NCBI GenBank assembly: GCA_949126835.1
Contig: OX421508.1
Span: 15,640,272 to 15,704,271, forward strand
Direction: 5' to 3'
DNA length: 64,000 bases
Origin: Anisus vortex
Lineage: Eukaryota; Mollusca; Gastropoda; Planorbidae
How positions within the stretch are numbered: the stretch's first letter is position 1; each line of letters starts with the position of its first letter. This document shows positions 34,680 through 47,500 of this stretch, piece after piece. The notes under the pieces are model-generated. The model was not told the origin of the DNA, searched no databases, and was given only the letters and a program-made list of their open reading frames with translations. The position numbers and the translations under genes are program-made.

Positions 34680-35470
34680 TATTTTAGTTCCAGTCAAAAG
34701 TTTAGTTGTCAAAACCGAACTATTTATAGCACAATGAAGCTATATGATAGGGATATGTATTGGAACGATAAAGCCATTCCAAATGAAGCAGTAAGAAAGA
34801 TGTTTTATTTTCTTTTTTACATCTGTTAATGATGATGATTTGTGATTGATCAAATTTTAGGGCTTGTGAGAAAAAAACAAATTTAATGTTAATTTTTTCA
34901 TTTTAGAAATTTGAAAAGATCTTGATTGCCAACCGAGGCGAAATAGCATGTAGAGTTATAAAAACCTGCAAGAGACTTGGCATCAAAACTGTAGCTGTTC
35001 ATAGTGAAGTGGATTCACTTGCAGTAAGTTCTTCTATCATTTGAAACTTTAATCACCATTCACATGGTTACTATTCTTAAACTAACAAAATCCATTTGTT
35101 TTCCTCATTACAAACAGGTTCATACACGCATGGCTGATGAAGCTGTATGCATAGGACCAGCACAGACAAGTGAAAGTTATCTTAGAATGGATAAAATATT
35201 AAATGCAGTTAAACAAACTGGAGCTCAAGCAGTACGTCAATTCTAAAATAAAGAACATAAAAATGAATTTTAAATGTTTCATTATATAGATATTTATAGA
35301 AATTATATAGATATTATCAGTTTCTACATTTTTCTGCCATAATACACACAACTAAAACTAAAAAGTTGTTTTTTCAACTTGGTATAAGGGTAAATGAAAG
35401 TTAATTAATAAAAGTTAATAAAAGTAATCAAAATTGATTACTGCTGTTGTAAAAAAATCTTTGATATATA

Positions 35471-35549
<79 letters not shown>

Positions 35550-38500
35550 ATCTATATATATATAAAGTAGACTGTGTGTGTGGATTCCGATCCCCATTGG
35601 TTTATTTATATACACATGACCTCATTGGCTCATATTTTACTTTTACGATCTTGCTTTTGGCATTTATCATTCCTTGCTGAGTGGTTAGCATATCCGACTG
35701 CCATGCGGGCAACATGAACTCGATTCCCCACTGATAGCTTTCTTTTCCTACTTTAAAAAAATGCCCATTAATAAAACTTTTTTTTACGTTTGTAAAGAAT
35801 GTTTTCATTAATTAAAATCAAATAATTATATTTTGGACACATGCGGGCTATGGGTGTTCAATTCTCATCCACAAAGATAGCCCCAACGTTTTTAAAAATA
35901 AAGCTAACAAAAAGACATGCTTTTTTAAAAACCTGATTGCAATATTTTAAAAAATTAATTTTTCTTAAATATTTTCAGTAAATAAATAATAATTATATTT
36001 TTTAAATTATTAGAGCTTACTGTTCATTTTAGTTAATAAAATGTGTATCTATAACTTATACAGGCCTATTTGATTTTCCCCTGGTCAACGTTGGGGAATT
36101 TAACTTGTTTTCATATCAAATAAAAGGGTAAAAAACTATTTTATTTTCAGGTTCACCCTGGATATGGGTTTCTATCAGAAAATACAGAATTTGCTGCCAA
36201 ACTTGTAAGTTTTTCAAGATTGACTTAGATGTAACTTTTATTGATTCATTTCATGTTTCTCTACATTGTATTGAGAGTAGTCAACATATCTACTATTTTG
36301 TCCTAAACGAGCAGCTCTTGAACCTTTTGAGGATTTCTGGCATTGGGGACTCATAGAAATTTTGTTGATGGATCGAAGACCCATAGAAATATTAATTAGA
36401 TACATACAAAATAGCCTATAAGTTAATCTGAAGAACAAATTTTTGACAAACACTTTTTTTCTTCTTCAGAAAATGAAACATTTTAGTTATCAAATTTGAA
36501 TGAAATGGATGCGTCTGCTTTGCCAAAATTCAGATCTTCTTTGTTTAGACTTGTTTTGGCCAGGGCAACTCTCATGTCTTTTGTCACGTCGATTTTGTTT
36601 CTGCATTTAATTTTGATAGCAAGTAGTTTGGAGAAAGGAGTCTCACACTCATAGTATTAATAGTACATATTAAAGAAATGGAAGTATTATAGAATTTTAA
36701 AAAAAGTTTAACAATGTAAATACATTTTTACAAATCTTTTAAATCTATATAACTGTTTTTTTTATAGAGCTAATCTATTATCCCCACCCGAAAAAAAAAT
36801 GCCTTGGGCTGTTTTCTTGTAAGAGGATGAGGATAGAAGGTGGCCTATGCCACTGTTCTGTACATACATTTATGTAATTGCTAATCTAAAAGTTAAGATT
36901 TAAATGAAATCTATGTATGTATGAATGAAACTAAAAAAATTTGATCCTTGAGTTTCTGCCTGGCCTATGTTGTTTACATTTTGCTTTTTTAATTAGCTTC
37001 AAAAGAGAGAACTTTACTTTTTCTTTTGACTACCAGGTATTCACAATCTGGAATACTTCAATATTTTACCTTTTTGTTTCATTTCTCCCTAGGATGAAAT
37101 AGGTGTGGCCTTCATTGGTCCAAACAGTAAAGCTATAAAGGCTATGGGAGACAAGATTGAAAGCAAACGTATTGCAACTAGAGCTCAAGTGAACATGATT
37201 CCTGGCTTTGATGGAGTTGTTCAAGATGCTGATCACTGTGTTAAACTAGCCAATGAAATAGGTAGACAAGCTTGTCAGTGAAAAAAGAAGAAACTAAAGT
37301 AATACTAACTCTAACATTTAACTACCAGTTGGGCCATTTGATAAATATTTCCTCATTGATTATTGTCTTGTCTTTGGTGTCTATTACCATTGATATTGTT
37401 GAAAAAAAACCACAACTATTGATCTATGTTACTACTTCATTAGGCTATCCTGTAATGATAAAAGCCTCGGCTGGTGGTGGTGGAAAAGGGATGAGGATTG
37501 CTCATAATGATAATGAAGCTAGGTAATTTGTGTAATGTAGACAGCAAATTAAAACTAGATCTATCCAAGACTTTACTTACTTGACATAGTGTAATTATAA
37601 ACATTTATTGTTTTTAGTGTAATTATAAACATTTATTGTTTTTAGTGTAATTATAAACATTTATTGTTTTTAGTGTAATTATAAACATTTATTGTTTTTA
37701 GTGTAATTATAAACATTTATTGTTTTTAGTGTAATTATAAACATTTATTGTTTTTAGTGTAATTATAAACATTTATTGTTTTTAGTGTAATTATAAACAT
37801 TTATTGTTTTTAGTGTAATTATAAACATTTATTGTTTTTAGTGTAATTATAAACATTTATTGTTTTTAGTGTAATTATAAACATTTATTGTTTTTAGTGT
37901 AATTATAAACATTTATTGTTTTTAGTGTAATTATAAACATTTATTGTTTTTAGTGTAATTATAAACATTTATTGTTTTTAGTGTAATTATAAACATTTAT
38001 TGTTTTTAGTGTAATTATAAACATTTATTGTTTTTAGTGTAATTATAAACATTTGTTGTTTTTATCTTCTACTTTTGTTCTTGTATCTTTCTAAGGATTT
38101 CATTTCGCCTTTCACAACAAGAGGCTAAAGCAAGTTTTGGAGATGATAGAATGTTGATTGAAAAATATATTGTTACCCCAAGACATATAGAAATTCAGGT
38201 CAGTGAAATTTTGAACAAACATTTTTTAATTGGCTTGGATAGTTTTATCTTAACAATTTACAGGAAAAATTATCATAGACTTAATACAGCTCTTGTTTTT
38301 TTTAAGGATTAGGTAGTTTTATCTGAACTGAACAATTTACAGGGAAAACTATCACGGATTTAATACAGTTCTCGTTTTTTTTTATAGAATATTTATTCTC
38401 TTTATCATTTAGAGAGAAAACAGGTGGACTTTTTCTTGTTAGTTTAGCACCTATTCTCTGCTAATGTTCACTATGTTATAAATAAATACAAATACAAAAA

Positions 38501-41500
38501 GGTGGCACACATTGCTGCATATTGTTTACTTTTTGCAGTCTTTTCTTAACACATTTCTCAAAAAGACATGATGTCTTGTATTATGTAATAGTTAAAATAC
38601 TTCATTAACTCATTCCGTGCCAATCCACGATATATCGTGGATTTGGTTTTCATAGCTTATTTCGATGCTATAGCTTATTAATTCGACTTTCTATATTATC
38701 AAATGAATGACAACTTATTCTACTTTCTTTCTGCTTGGTTTACTTTCGGTTTTTAAATAATAATGAAGATTTTTAATTGATTTCTGTGTAAACTTTTGTG
38801 AACAAAGCATAGCCACACCTACTCAAAATGTTTCTAGGCCTTGCAACTTGTCAAATTTGCTATTAAAAGAACTTTTATTGCTAATTATTAATTTCTATTC
38901 ATCAGATAATAACTTTAAATCATTTAAATCTGGTTTTGAGGACTGTATGTTTATTTACTAATTAAAGAGTCCGACATTCGTGGTTAAGCTTAGGCCTATG
39001 TAAACTATATAGAAATGTATAGGATTAGCGATTGCCGGCTGATATTAACACTACAAAAATGCGTACAACTCAGTAACTATAGGGGATATTTTCAAAATTC
39101 AAAACGCATTCTGATTTGGAATAGATATACTTTTTGTGGTTTCAAGCCAAATAGGATATCTGCTAAGCATACCATATAAAAATCTGTTAAGATCGATTTT
39201 TTTTGCTCCTTTTTTTTTAAACAAAAAATTTGATCTCTAAAAATACTAATAAAGATGTAACTATTATTCTAATATGGTTTTAACTTCTACTTATTATTAT
39301 TTCCTCTTTAATTTCCTTTAATTTGATATGAAATACAGGTATTGTGCTAAACAAATACCTTTAGAAATTTATGAATTAATAAGGGCACCCTAAAAAAATT
39401 AAAGCGGCCTGAAAATGGCCTGGCACAAACGCGGTAAACCACAGAATGAGTTGAGTTTCATCAAGTTAAATATTCTTCTTCTTCATTTCCACCCTGAGTA
39501 TGTTGGCTCATCCATTGTTTATTGCTTCTTCTAATGAGCCATCTGTGCATTCTCTAATCAATAAATATTTTTGGGTATCATTCTCATATGATGTTGTTCA
39601 CTGTTTCACTGATTATTACAGGTGTGTTGTCTGATTTTATCCTATGATGCACACTTTGTCTCTAATTATTTGACCTGGTCTTTAGGTTCAGGGATCAAGG
39701 TATAAGTGGCTGTATGGTTTCAAAGCTACTATTGCAATGTTTTCTATTTCTGTTTTTAGGCTTCTTGGAAAAAAACAAACTGTTTGTAGTTTTTAATTTC
39801 TGTGTGTTTTATGTAGCTTGGGTTTTAGAGGGTGGTGTCCTAATTGATCCAGTTTAGTGAATTGTCTAATTTAAATATGAAGACCACCAAATTTACTTTC
39901 TTGATTACAATATATAATCAATAAATAGTCAAATACCCATGAATCTCTTTTAATTTACTGTGAAGTCAGGAAGAACCCTTAACTTTAATTTACTGAAATT
40001 TTATCATGTTTGGGGCTTCCAGTAAAATTTCTTCCTAAGAGCCCATTGTGATCAGGGCTGTGGAGTCGAGACGGAGTCGGTGGACATTTTTGGTACCTGA
40101 AGGCGGCAAACAATGCACCGACTCCTACTAAATTAAGATTGGAATTTTTAAAAAAGGCAAGTTTAAATGTCCCAACTGACAAAAAGTTATAATTAATGAC
40201 TTCTCTACTGTAAGAATATAGACCAATGCATGCAGTGCCTCATGTAACCGCAAAACGAACACATTAAGAGACAGTGAAGAAGCATGCTTTTCATGTGCCT
40301 CACTATATGGCAATACATTTGCATAATACAGAGGAGTCGGAAGTACAAAAAACTGATGAGTCGGAGTTGGAGTCGGAACATTTATCTACCGACTCCACAG
40401 CCCTGATTGTGATTAACTATTTAAATGGTAACAATTTCTTCTTATCTTCATTTTAGGTTCTTTGTGATAAATATGGCAGTAGTTTATGGCTAAATGAGAG
40501 AGAGTGTTCCATCCAACGAAGAAATCAGAAAGTGATAGAGGAAGCACCAAGGTATTTTATACACATTCTTATGGAAACATTTTCTAGCCTGTTAATCAGT
40601 TTTTAGTTGACATGTTTTGTGCATAATTTCATTCATGTCCTAGACCTTGTAAAATGAGTAACAATTAATAGATTAATAATATTGTTATTCACCCACACAT
40701 TCTGTTTTTATCTTCAGTACTTTCCTGGATCCTGCAACTCGGAAAGCAATGGGTGAACAAGCTTGTAGACTTGCTTTAGCTGTAGGTTATGATTCTGCTG
40801 GTAAGATTCTATCAGACATATGTAAATTAAATAACTTTAATTTCAGCAGCTACAGATTCTTCTGTCCAAATTTCTCGTCACCAGCCACATTTTTTTCTAA
40901 AGATAAAATTTGTGTACATGTGAAAAATTATCATCGACTTAATACAGCTCTTGTTTTTTTTAAGGATTGGATAGTTTTATCTATTTTCTATTTTCTAATG
41001 GTGACATGTACAAAGCTAATATTTCCTTTGAGAAGAACTAAGTAAACATAAAAGCATAACGTAGTTAACATAGTTTACTTGTGTTTTCAGATACATTTTT
41101 CTGCAAATTTTTATTAAAAAGATGGTTCTATATTTACCATATCTGAATTTTGATTACAAAACTAACACAAATAATTGTGTAAGATTTAAAGAAATGAAAA
41201 AAGTGAAAAAAATTTGGAGATTAGTTTCTTAGTTACTATTTTTGCTTGTAATATAATGCAAAACTAATTGGCTGAGGATTTATTTATAGAAATAGGTTTT
41301 CCAAACACTTTACTGGGAAATGTCTGGTACAATGTATTAGTTAGAAAAATGAATACAAATTTTGATATGACTTTAGTTTGACACTAACTCTATTTTTAAG
41401 GAACTTTTAAAACCCAGAATGCACGTTTATTTCCTCCTTAAGGTACAGTTGAGTTTTTAGTAGATAAACACAAGAACTTCTACTTCCTGGAAATGAACAC

Positions 41501-44500
41501 TAGATTGCAAGTTGAACACCCAATAACAGAAATGATCACTGGTGTAGACATAGTGCACCAGATGATTAGAGTGGCTAAAGGTCATAAGTTGTTGCATGAA
41601 CAGAAAGATATACCAGTTGATGGTTGGGCCATTGAATGTCGTGTTTATGCTGAGGTAGATATGGAAAGGTTGTGAACTTTTCAATAACATTGCAGCTAAC
41701 TTGAGAAGTTATTATTGAATTTGAGAATAAAAATTTTGGTATTGTAAAAATTCCTTTATTAATTAGTGTTATGGGGCATGCAACTCAAATCAAATATCTG
41801 TATAACTTACATGCAGGATCCATACAAAAGTTTTGGAATGCCCTCAATTGGACGACTTTCTCGCTATGTTGAACCAACACACATTAAAAATGTAAGTACA
41901 GCTCACAGAAAAGAAGTGATTTGAAAAACTCCCAACCTGTTTGAAGCATTCGATGTGTCTGAGTTTCATTACTTTTTCTGTTCCAGACCCGCTGTGACAG
42001 TGGTATCATGGAGGGCAGTGAAATAAGTATATATTATGATCCAATGATTTGTAAACTAGTGACATATGGCAGAGATAGACCAACGGCTATGGATACAATG
42101 ATTCAAGCATTAGATTCTTATGTTATTAAAGGTAACATTCCATAAACATTGTATTTTGTTGGCAGTCATTTATTATCTTTAGCCATATAAATATGTTGAT
42201 AAATAAGATCAAGCAATGAAAAAATAACAATACATTCAATTGAACCAAATATTGTATTCTTTGAACAGGTGTTACTCACAATATACCACTTCTTAGAGAT
42301 ATTCTGACTGAAGAAAGGTTTGTGAAAGGAGATATTAGTACTAATTACTTACCAGAAGTCTTCCCTGATGGATTTAAAGGTTAGAGACACAATGATTTTT
42401 TAAATTCTGTTAAAATAATTTTTGTATAACTAAAGAACATCACTCGTCTCATGGAATTTAGTCTAAATTGTGGACTTTTACTGGAGTCTCCACAGTACAA
42501 TGAAGAAGTAGAAGAGGTGTTAGAATGTTAAATGTCTTTTGTCCATTCATTCATAAGTATTTAGCTCAATCTAAAATTTGATCTTTTAGACTTTGAATTT
42601 TTTTTAGTATAGTACTTTTTATGTAACAAAGTCAATAGAATCTAAGAATTGTTTTGTCATAGCATTTAATAAATTATGTTAATATAATAATATATCAGGG
42701 TTCGTACAGCTCCTGGAAACTCCTTAAAACTCCTGGAAAACAAAAAGTTACTCCTGGAAAACAAAAAGTAGTGTTCCAGGACCTTAAAACTCCTGGAAAA
42801 ACTGCATTTAGTCCTGGGAAAAAACTAAAAACTCCTTATTTTTCTAGGGAGATTAATTATTAATAAACAAATTGTAATCACTGCTCTTAGATTGTACTTT
42901 CACTTTTCCAGGAAGCCCTATTGGAGTTAACCCTCTTTGCCACTTTTTATTTCCTCGCGCAAACGTTGATGACACCAGTGATGCCACTCCTTGGTTCTTT
43001 TTTTTTTACTAGATCTTGATTTTTTCGAACCAAACTTGGGAAACTATATAAGTCCTTGTAATGTCATAAAGCAAAACAAAAAAAGCTATGTAGCGAGGTG
43101 TCTGTTTTTTTTAAAGAGCTCAGCTTGGCTTTTCAAAAAATTTACTCCTGAAAAACTTCTGGAAAACTCCTGGAATTTTGAGGCAATTTTTCTGTATGAA
43201 CCCTGTATATATAATAATAGAAGGTATTTAATAAGATTAAAATCTAAATAAGCCTAAACAAACTTGCCCATTTAAAGCTTTTGTTGGACTGTTGCTTATT
43301 TTTCTTTCTTTAAATCAGCTTTAGATTTTGTTTTCAAATCAAATCATGAATTTGTAAATGAAATGAAAATATGATGCTGATGATTGTCTTCAATAGGTAA
43401 AGTTTTATCTGTCAAAGAAAGTCAAGAACTGACTGCATTGGCTTGTGCTATTTATTTGAAAGATCAACAAAGATCTAGGGCCTTTCAAAATCAGAAGAGG
43501 TTTGTTTTCATCTCTTTAAACTGTTATTTAGTCTTATAAAGTAGTATTTCATTCATGAACATGTTTAATTATACAGCTTAATTAACACTACTTTCAGAAT
43601 TCCAAATGTCAGTTCTTCCAAGTCAAGTTGGTCACTAAATACAATCATTCATAAAGTTACAGTACATGCACAAGCTTTTAAATTACAAGATGGTTATAAG
43701 GTTAGAACTAAAGTTATGACACTTGTGTATTGTAGTCTCATTTGTAAAACAGTTGTTTTTATTTATATACATGGGATCAGTATTGTGTATTGAAATGAAT
43801 ATATTTAAACATCAACTGTAGAAACCTAAACTTGGTAACCAATTATAAAGAAAACAGATTTCTGTCAAACTTCCAAATTAATTTTACTTTGGCATAACTT
43901 CAGCTCTTTATTGAAACCACTTCAGCTCTTTATTGAAACCACTTCAGCTCTTTATTGAAACCACTCCTCATATTTGAACTATGGAGGGGTTTTTACCATT
44001 ATATCTATATGAACACTTTAAAAAATGCCAACTCCTGTGTTTAATAACTAAATTTTGTACTGATTGGATTTTTTCTTAGGATTTCAGTCATATTTTGTTT
44101 GACATATTTTTCAATAGAAATTATGCAAAGCTCAGTGATAAGTCAAAGGTAATAAATTGTATGTGTCCTATCAACCAAAACAAATTTAAATTGACAAATC
44201 AACAGTAAGGTTTGCAATAATTTGTAATCATTTTCAAGAAAGCTAACTGCTAGGCATCAAAATTAGTCTTTGAATAAATATGCTTAAATTTAAATTTGCT
44301 TCAGAAGTTGCATAGCAATGTTGCCTTTCAGAATTCTCTTGTGTAATAATAATTAAAAAAGTGGATTGATATTTCTGTTCTATAAATGCTGTACCATATT
44401 GTAAGAAGAGATGACAGCTCTGTAGCCCAGTGAAAACACAAGATGTTTGGTGTCTCTCTTATCAAAGTAACTAATCCTTATGTTTGATCTTAAAATATGG

Positions 44501-47500
44501 TTTCAGATTATCATCAATGGAGATGTGTTTGAAGTTAAAGGCAACTTGTCATTTACTTCCCCACTCATGGAGTTGATGTTAAATGGTGAACAAAGACTGT
44601 TACAGGTTAGTTTGACTTAGACTATTTATAGTCATTTATGTCAGTAAACTTTCATAATGTTCATAAAACTGCCATGAATAGTAAGATGCATGTCATTGTA
44701 TTCTTAGGTTAACCAAAGACATGGTGGAGGAAAATATGATCTACGTTATCATGGAACAGTGGTAAGTAGCCTTCATATATTTATGCTTTAAAAAACTGAA
44801 AAATATTGCATGTTTCTATTAATAAAATTAAGTGTACAACTGCTTGTACTGGTATGTCTTGCATAAGAAAATATTTTTAAAAAGTATTTTGCAAATACAC
44901 TATTTTTTTTTGTTTTTGTTTTATTAAAAAATATTTCCTAGGTCAAATGATCATACTGCTGAGTTTTTTAATTTTGGTTAGAACTGCTTTCATTTCAAAA
45001 TGTTACTTATTGAATGAAACTGATGACTTTGTATTGTTTTGTTGTTATTTTTTGTCACTTCAAGTACCCTGTAAAAGTTCTTGATGATTTGGCTTTTGAG
45101 CTGAGTCAGCACATGTTGGAAAAGAAAGTTTTGGATACAAGTACAATGGTGCTGGCACCAATGCCAGGGCTGTTGAGATCAGTCAGTGTAAAAACTGGGG
45201 ATTTGGTAAGAAGATAAAATAGTTCTATTTCTCATTTTTAACTCTTTCTAAATACCAGTTCAGTATAAACATTGATAAAATAGTTCTATTTCTCATTTTT
45301 AACTCTTTCTAAATACCAGTTCAGTATAAACATTGATAAAATAGTTCTATTTCTCATTTTTAACTCTTTCTAAATACCAGTTCAGTATAAACATTGATAA
45401 AATAGTTCTATTTCTCATTTTTAACTCTTTCTAAATACCAGTTCAGTATAAACATTGATAAAATAGTTCTATTTCTCATTTTTAACTCTTTCTAAATACC
45501 AGTTCAGTATAAACATTTCCACTATAATACTATCAACAAAATCTTTCAATACAATCACACTTAGACTTGTTGAATATTTTAGTACGGTATAAAACAAAAT
45601 GAAAATTCAGTAACACTCTATTCAAATTTATAAATGTTCAAGCTTTGAAAAAACAAAATAAATGACCATTTAATAGTCCACTTGTACTATATATAAAGTA
45701 AAGTATGCTTTTAAGACACAGTTCATCCATAAGAGTATTGAAGCAGTTTCTGTGACCAAAGCATACAAGCCTGGCCTCTAACTTGGATTCAAACTCAAAC
45801 CATTGGAGTGGCAATTTGTTGCTGTATCTATTGTGTCACGTGCGAAATCAGCTACTGACGTTAGATGATATTTTTAGTAATGTATTATTATATATTATTT
45901 TGATTCATATCCATCTTGGATCTCACAAGGTTGTATAAGAATTTATATTGATGTTATTGAATTAGTTTTGATGTTTATTTGACTCGTCGCGATATGAATC
46001 TTTTGTGTATAAAGTGATTTAGATAAACTGTACCTTAATATATAGGAAATCCACAATCCTGTTTGAAATTGAACACAATTTTATTCCAACAAGTTGAGAT
46101 GATAAAATATAACAATACCACAGAATACATGTACCAGTATTATAATGAAACTTAATCAGTTGAGATTCTTCTATAATGAGTAAAGCCGTAATCCTATCTT
46201 TAAGAAAGTGGTCAAAAACAGTCCTTCCACATTAGCGCCCAAACTAGAACTAAACTAAACGGTATTCCACCCTCGTGCATATGACGTATTTTATAGCTAT
46301 GACGTAGTGTCTAGACATATGCATGTTTTATTCCTAACACGGAAACATTTCGGGTTTAAGATTATTTCATTTTAACTTTAGTTAATAATAACAAAACCAA
46401 TATAATATGGAAATAAATCTACTCGTAACACTCGCCCCCCCTTAAGACACAAAGGAATTACAGACAGCGTTAAGTATGGAATTCTTTTTAGAGTACCCAT
46501 AACATGAACCGAATTCCCAAACTTTTCGTAAGATTTAATTGACTATTGGACAATCTTTTAAAGATTAAAATGAACCATATATTACATATCCCCTTAATAA
46601 CAAAGTCGCTATTATGGAATCCCTTATCACATTATGTTAACAATGATTATTAATTAAACATTTATTTATCAATTAATATTTACAATTATGATTATTGTGT
46701 GTACAACGTTGACCATAAAACTATTACCACCAATAACCAATCCCATAGAATTGATATGAATTACCCAAATAAGTGGAACCGATTAATAATTGATAGATAA
46801 TTCTTTAGAAAGTTTAATTTATTTATAACCGATCACTGTATCATTAACTAATGATTTTCAGTTATTATATGATTATTATGATGTCTCAATTATGACATCA
46901 AGAATATTTAAAAAAAAAAAATGTTATAATCTCAGCTGATTTAGCTTTTACATAGCATAAAATAAGACATCCAAATTATAACATGACGACATAGAAACAA
47001 ACAATTTTCAAAACACATCAATAATCAATTGAACAAACACAAGTGTGGATGTATTCAAGTTAAATACCGGTGTGTGTGCAACTGATGTATGCAATAGTTA
47101 CCTTTTACCTTACAACGTATGATTGTTTCTAGTAGAATTTGAAGTTTTGTTCTGTAATGTCTCATATTGCAATATTTCAAAACATAGTTTATTTATTGTC
47201 ATATTTACAATAATATAAATGTTAATCAATACAATGAATGACATAAAAGAAAACATTGAATGAGAAACTGACTTTCATCTTCTGGTTTACCAGTTACATG
47301 CGCGACAACGTGTCAGCGACCACATTTTGTTTACCTGGTAAATATAACACATTTAAATTATATGCTTGGAGGAATAAGCTCCAGCGAATAATTCTTTGGT
47401 TCTGTTTAACCCTGGAAAGGAAAACTAAAGGGTTATGATCAGTTAAAATATCAATTGGATATGGAGAACCATTGATATAAAAATCAAAATGTTTCAATGC

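Noticed and set aside
40749..41045. Plus-strand 98-codon frame starting [13 protein letters not shown]
   Set aside because: Its first part is a genuine PCCA exon (to 40800); the rest is read-through into the intron.
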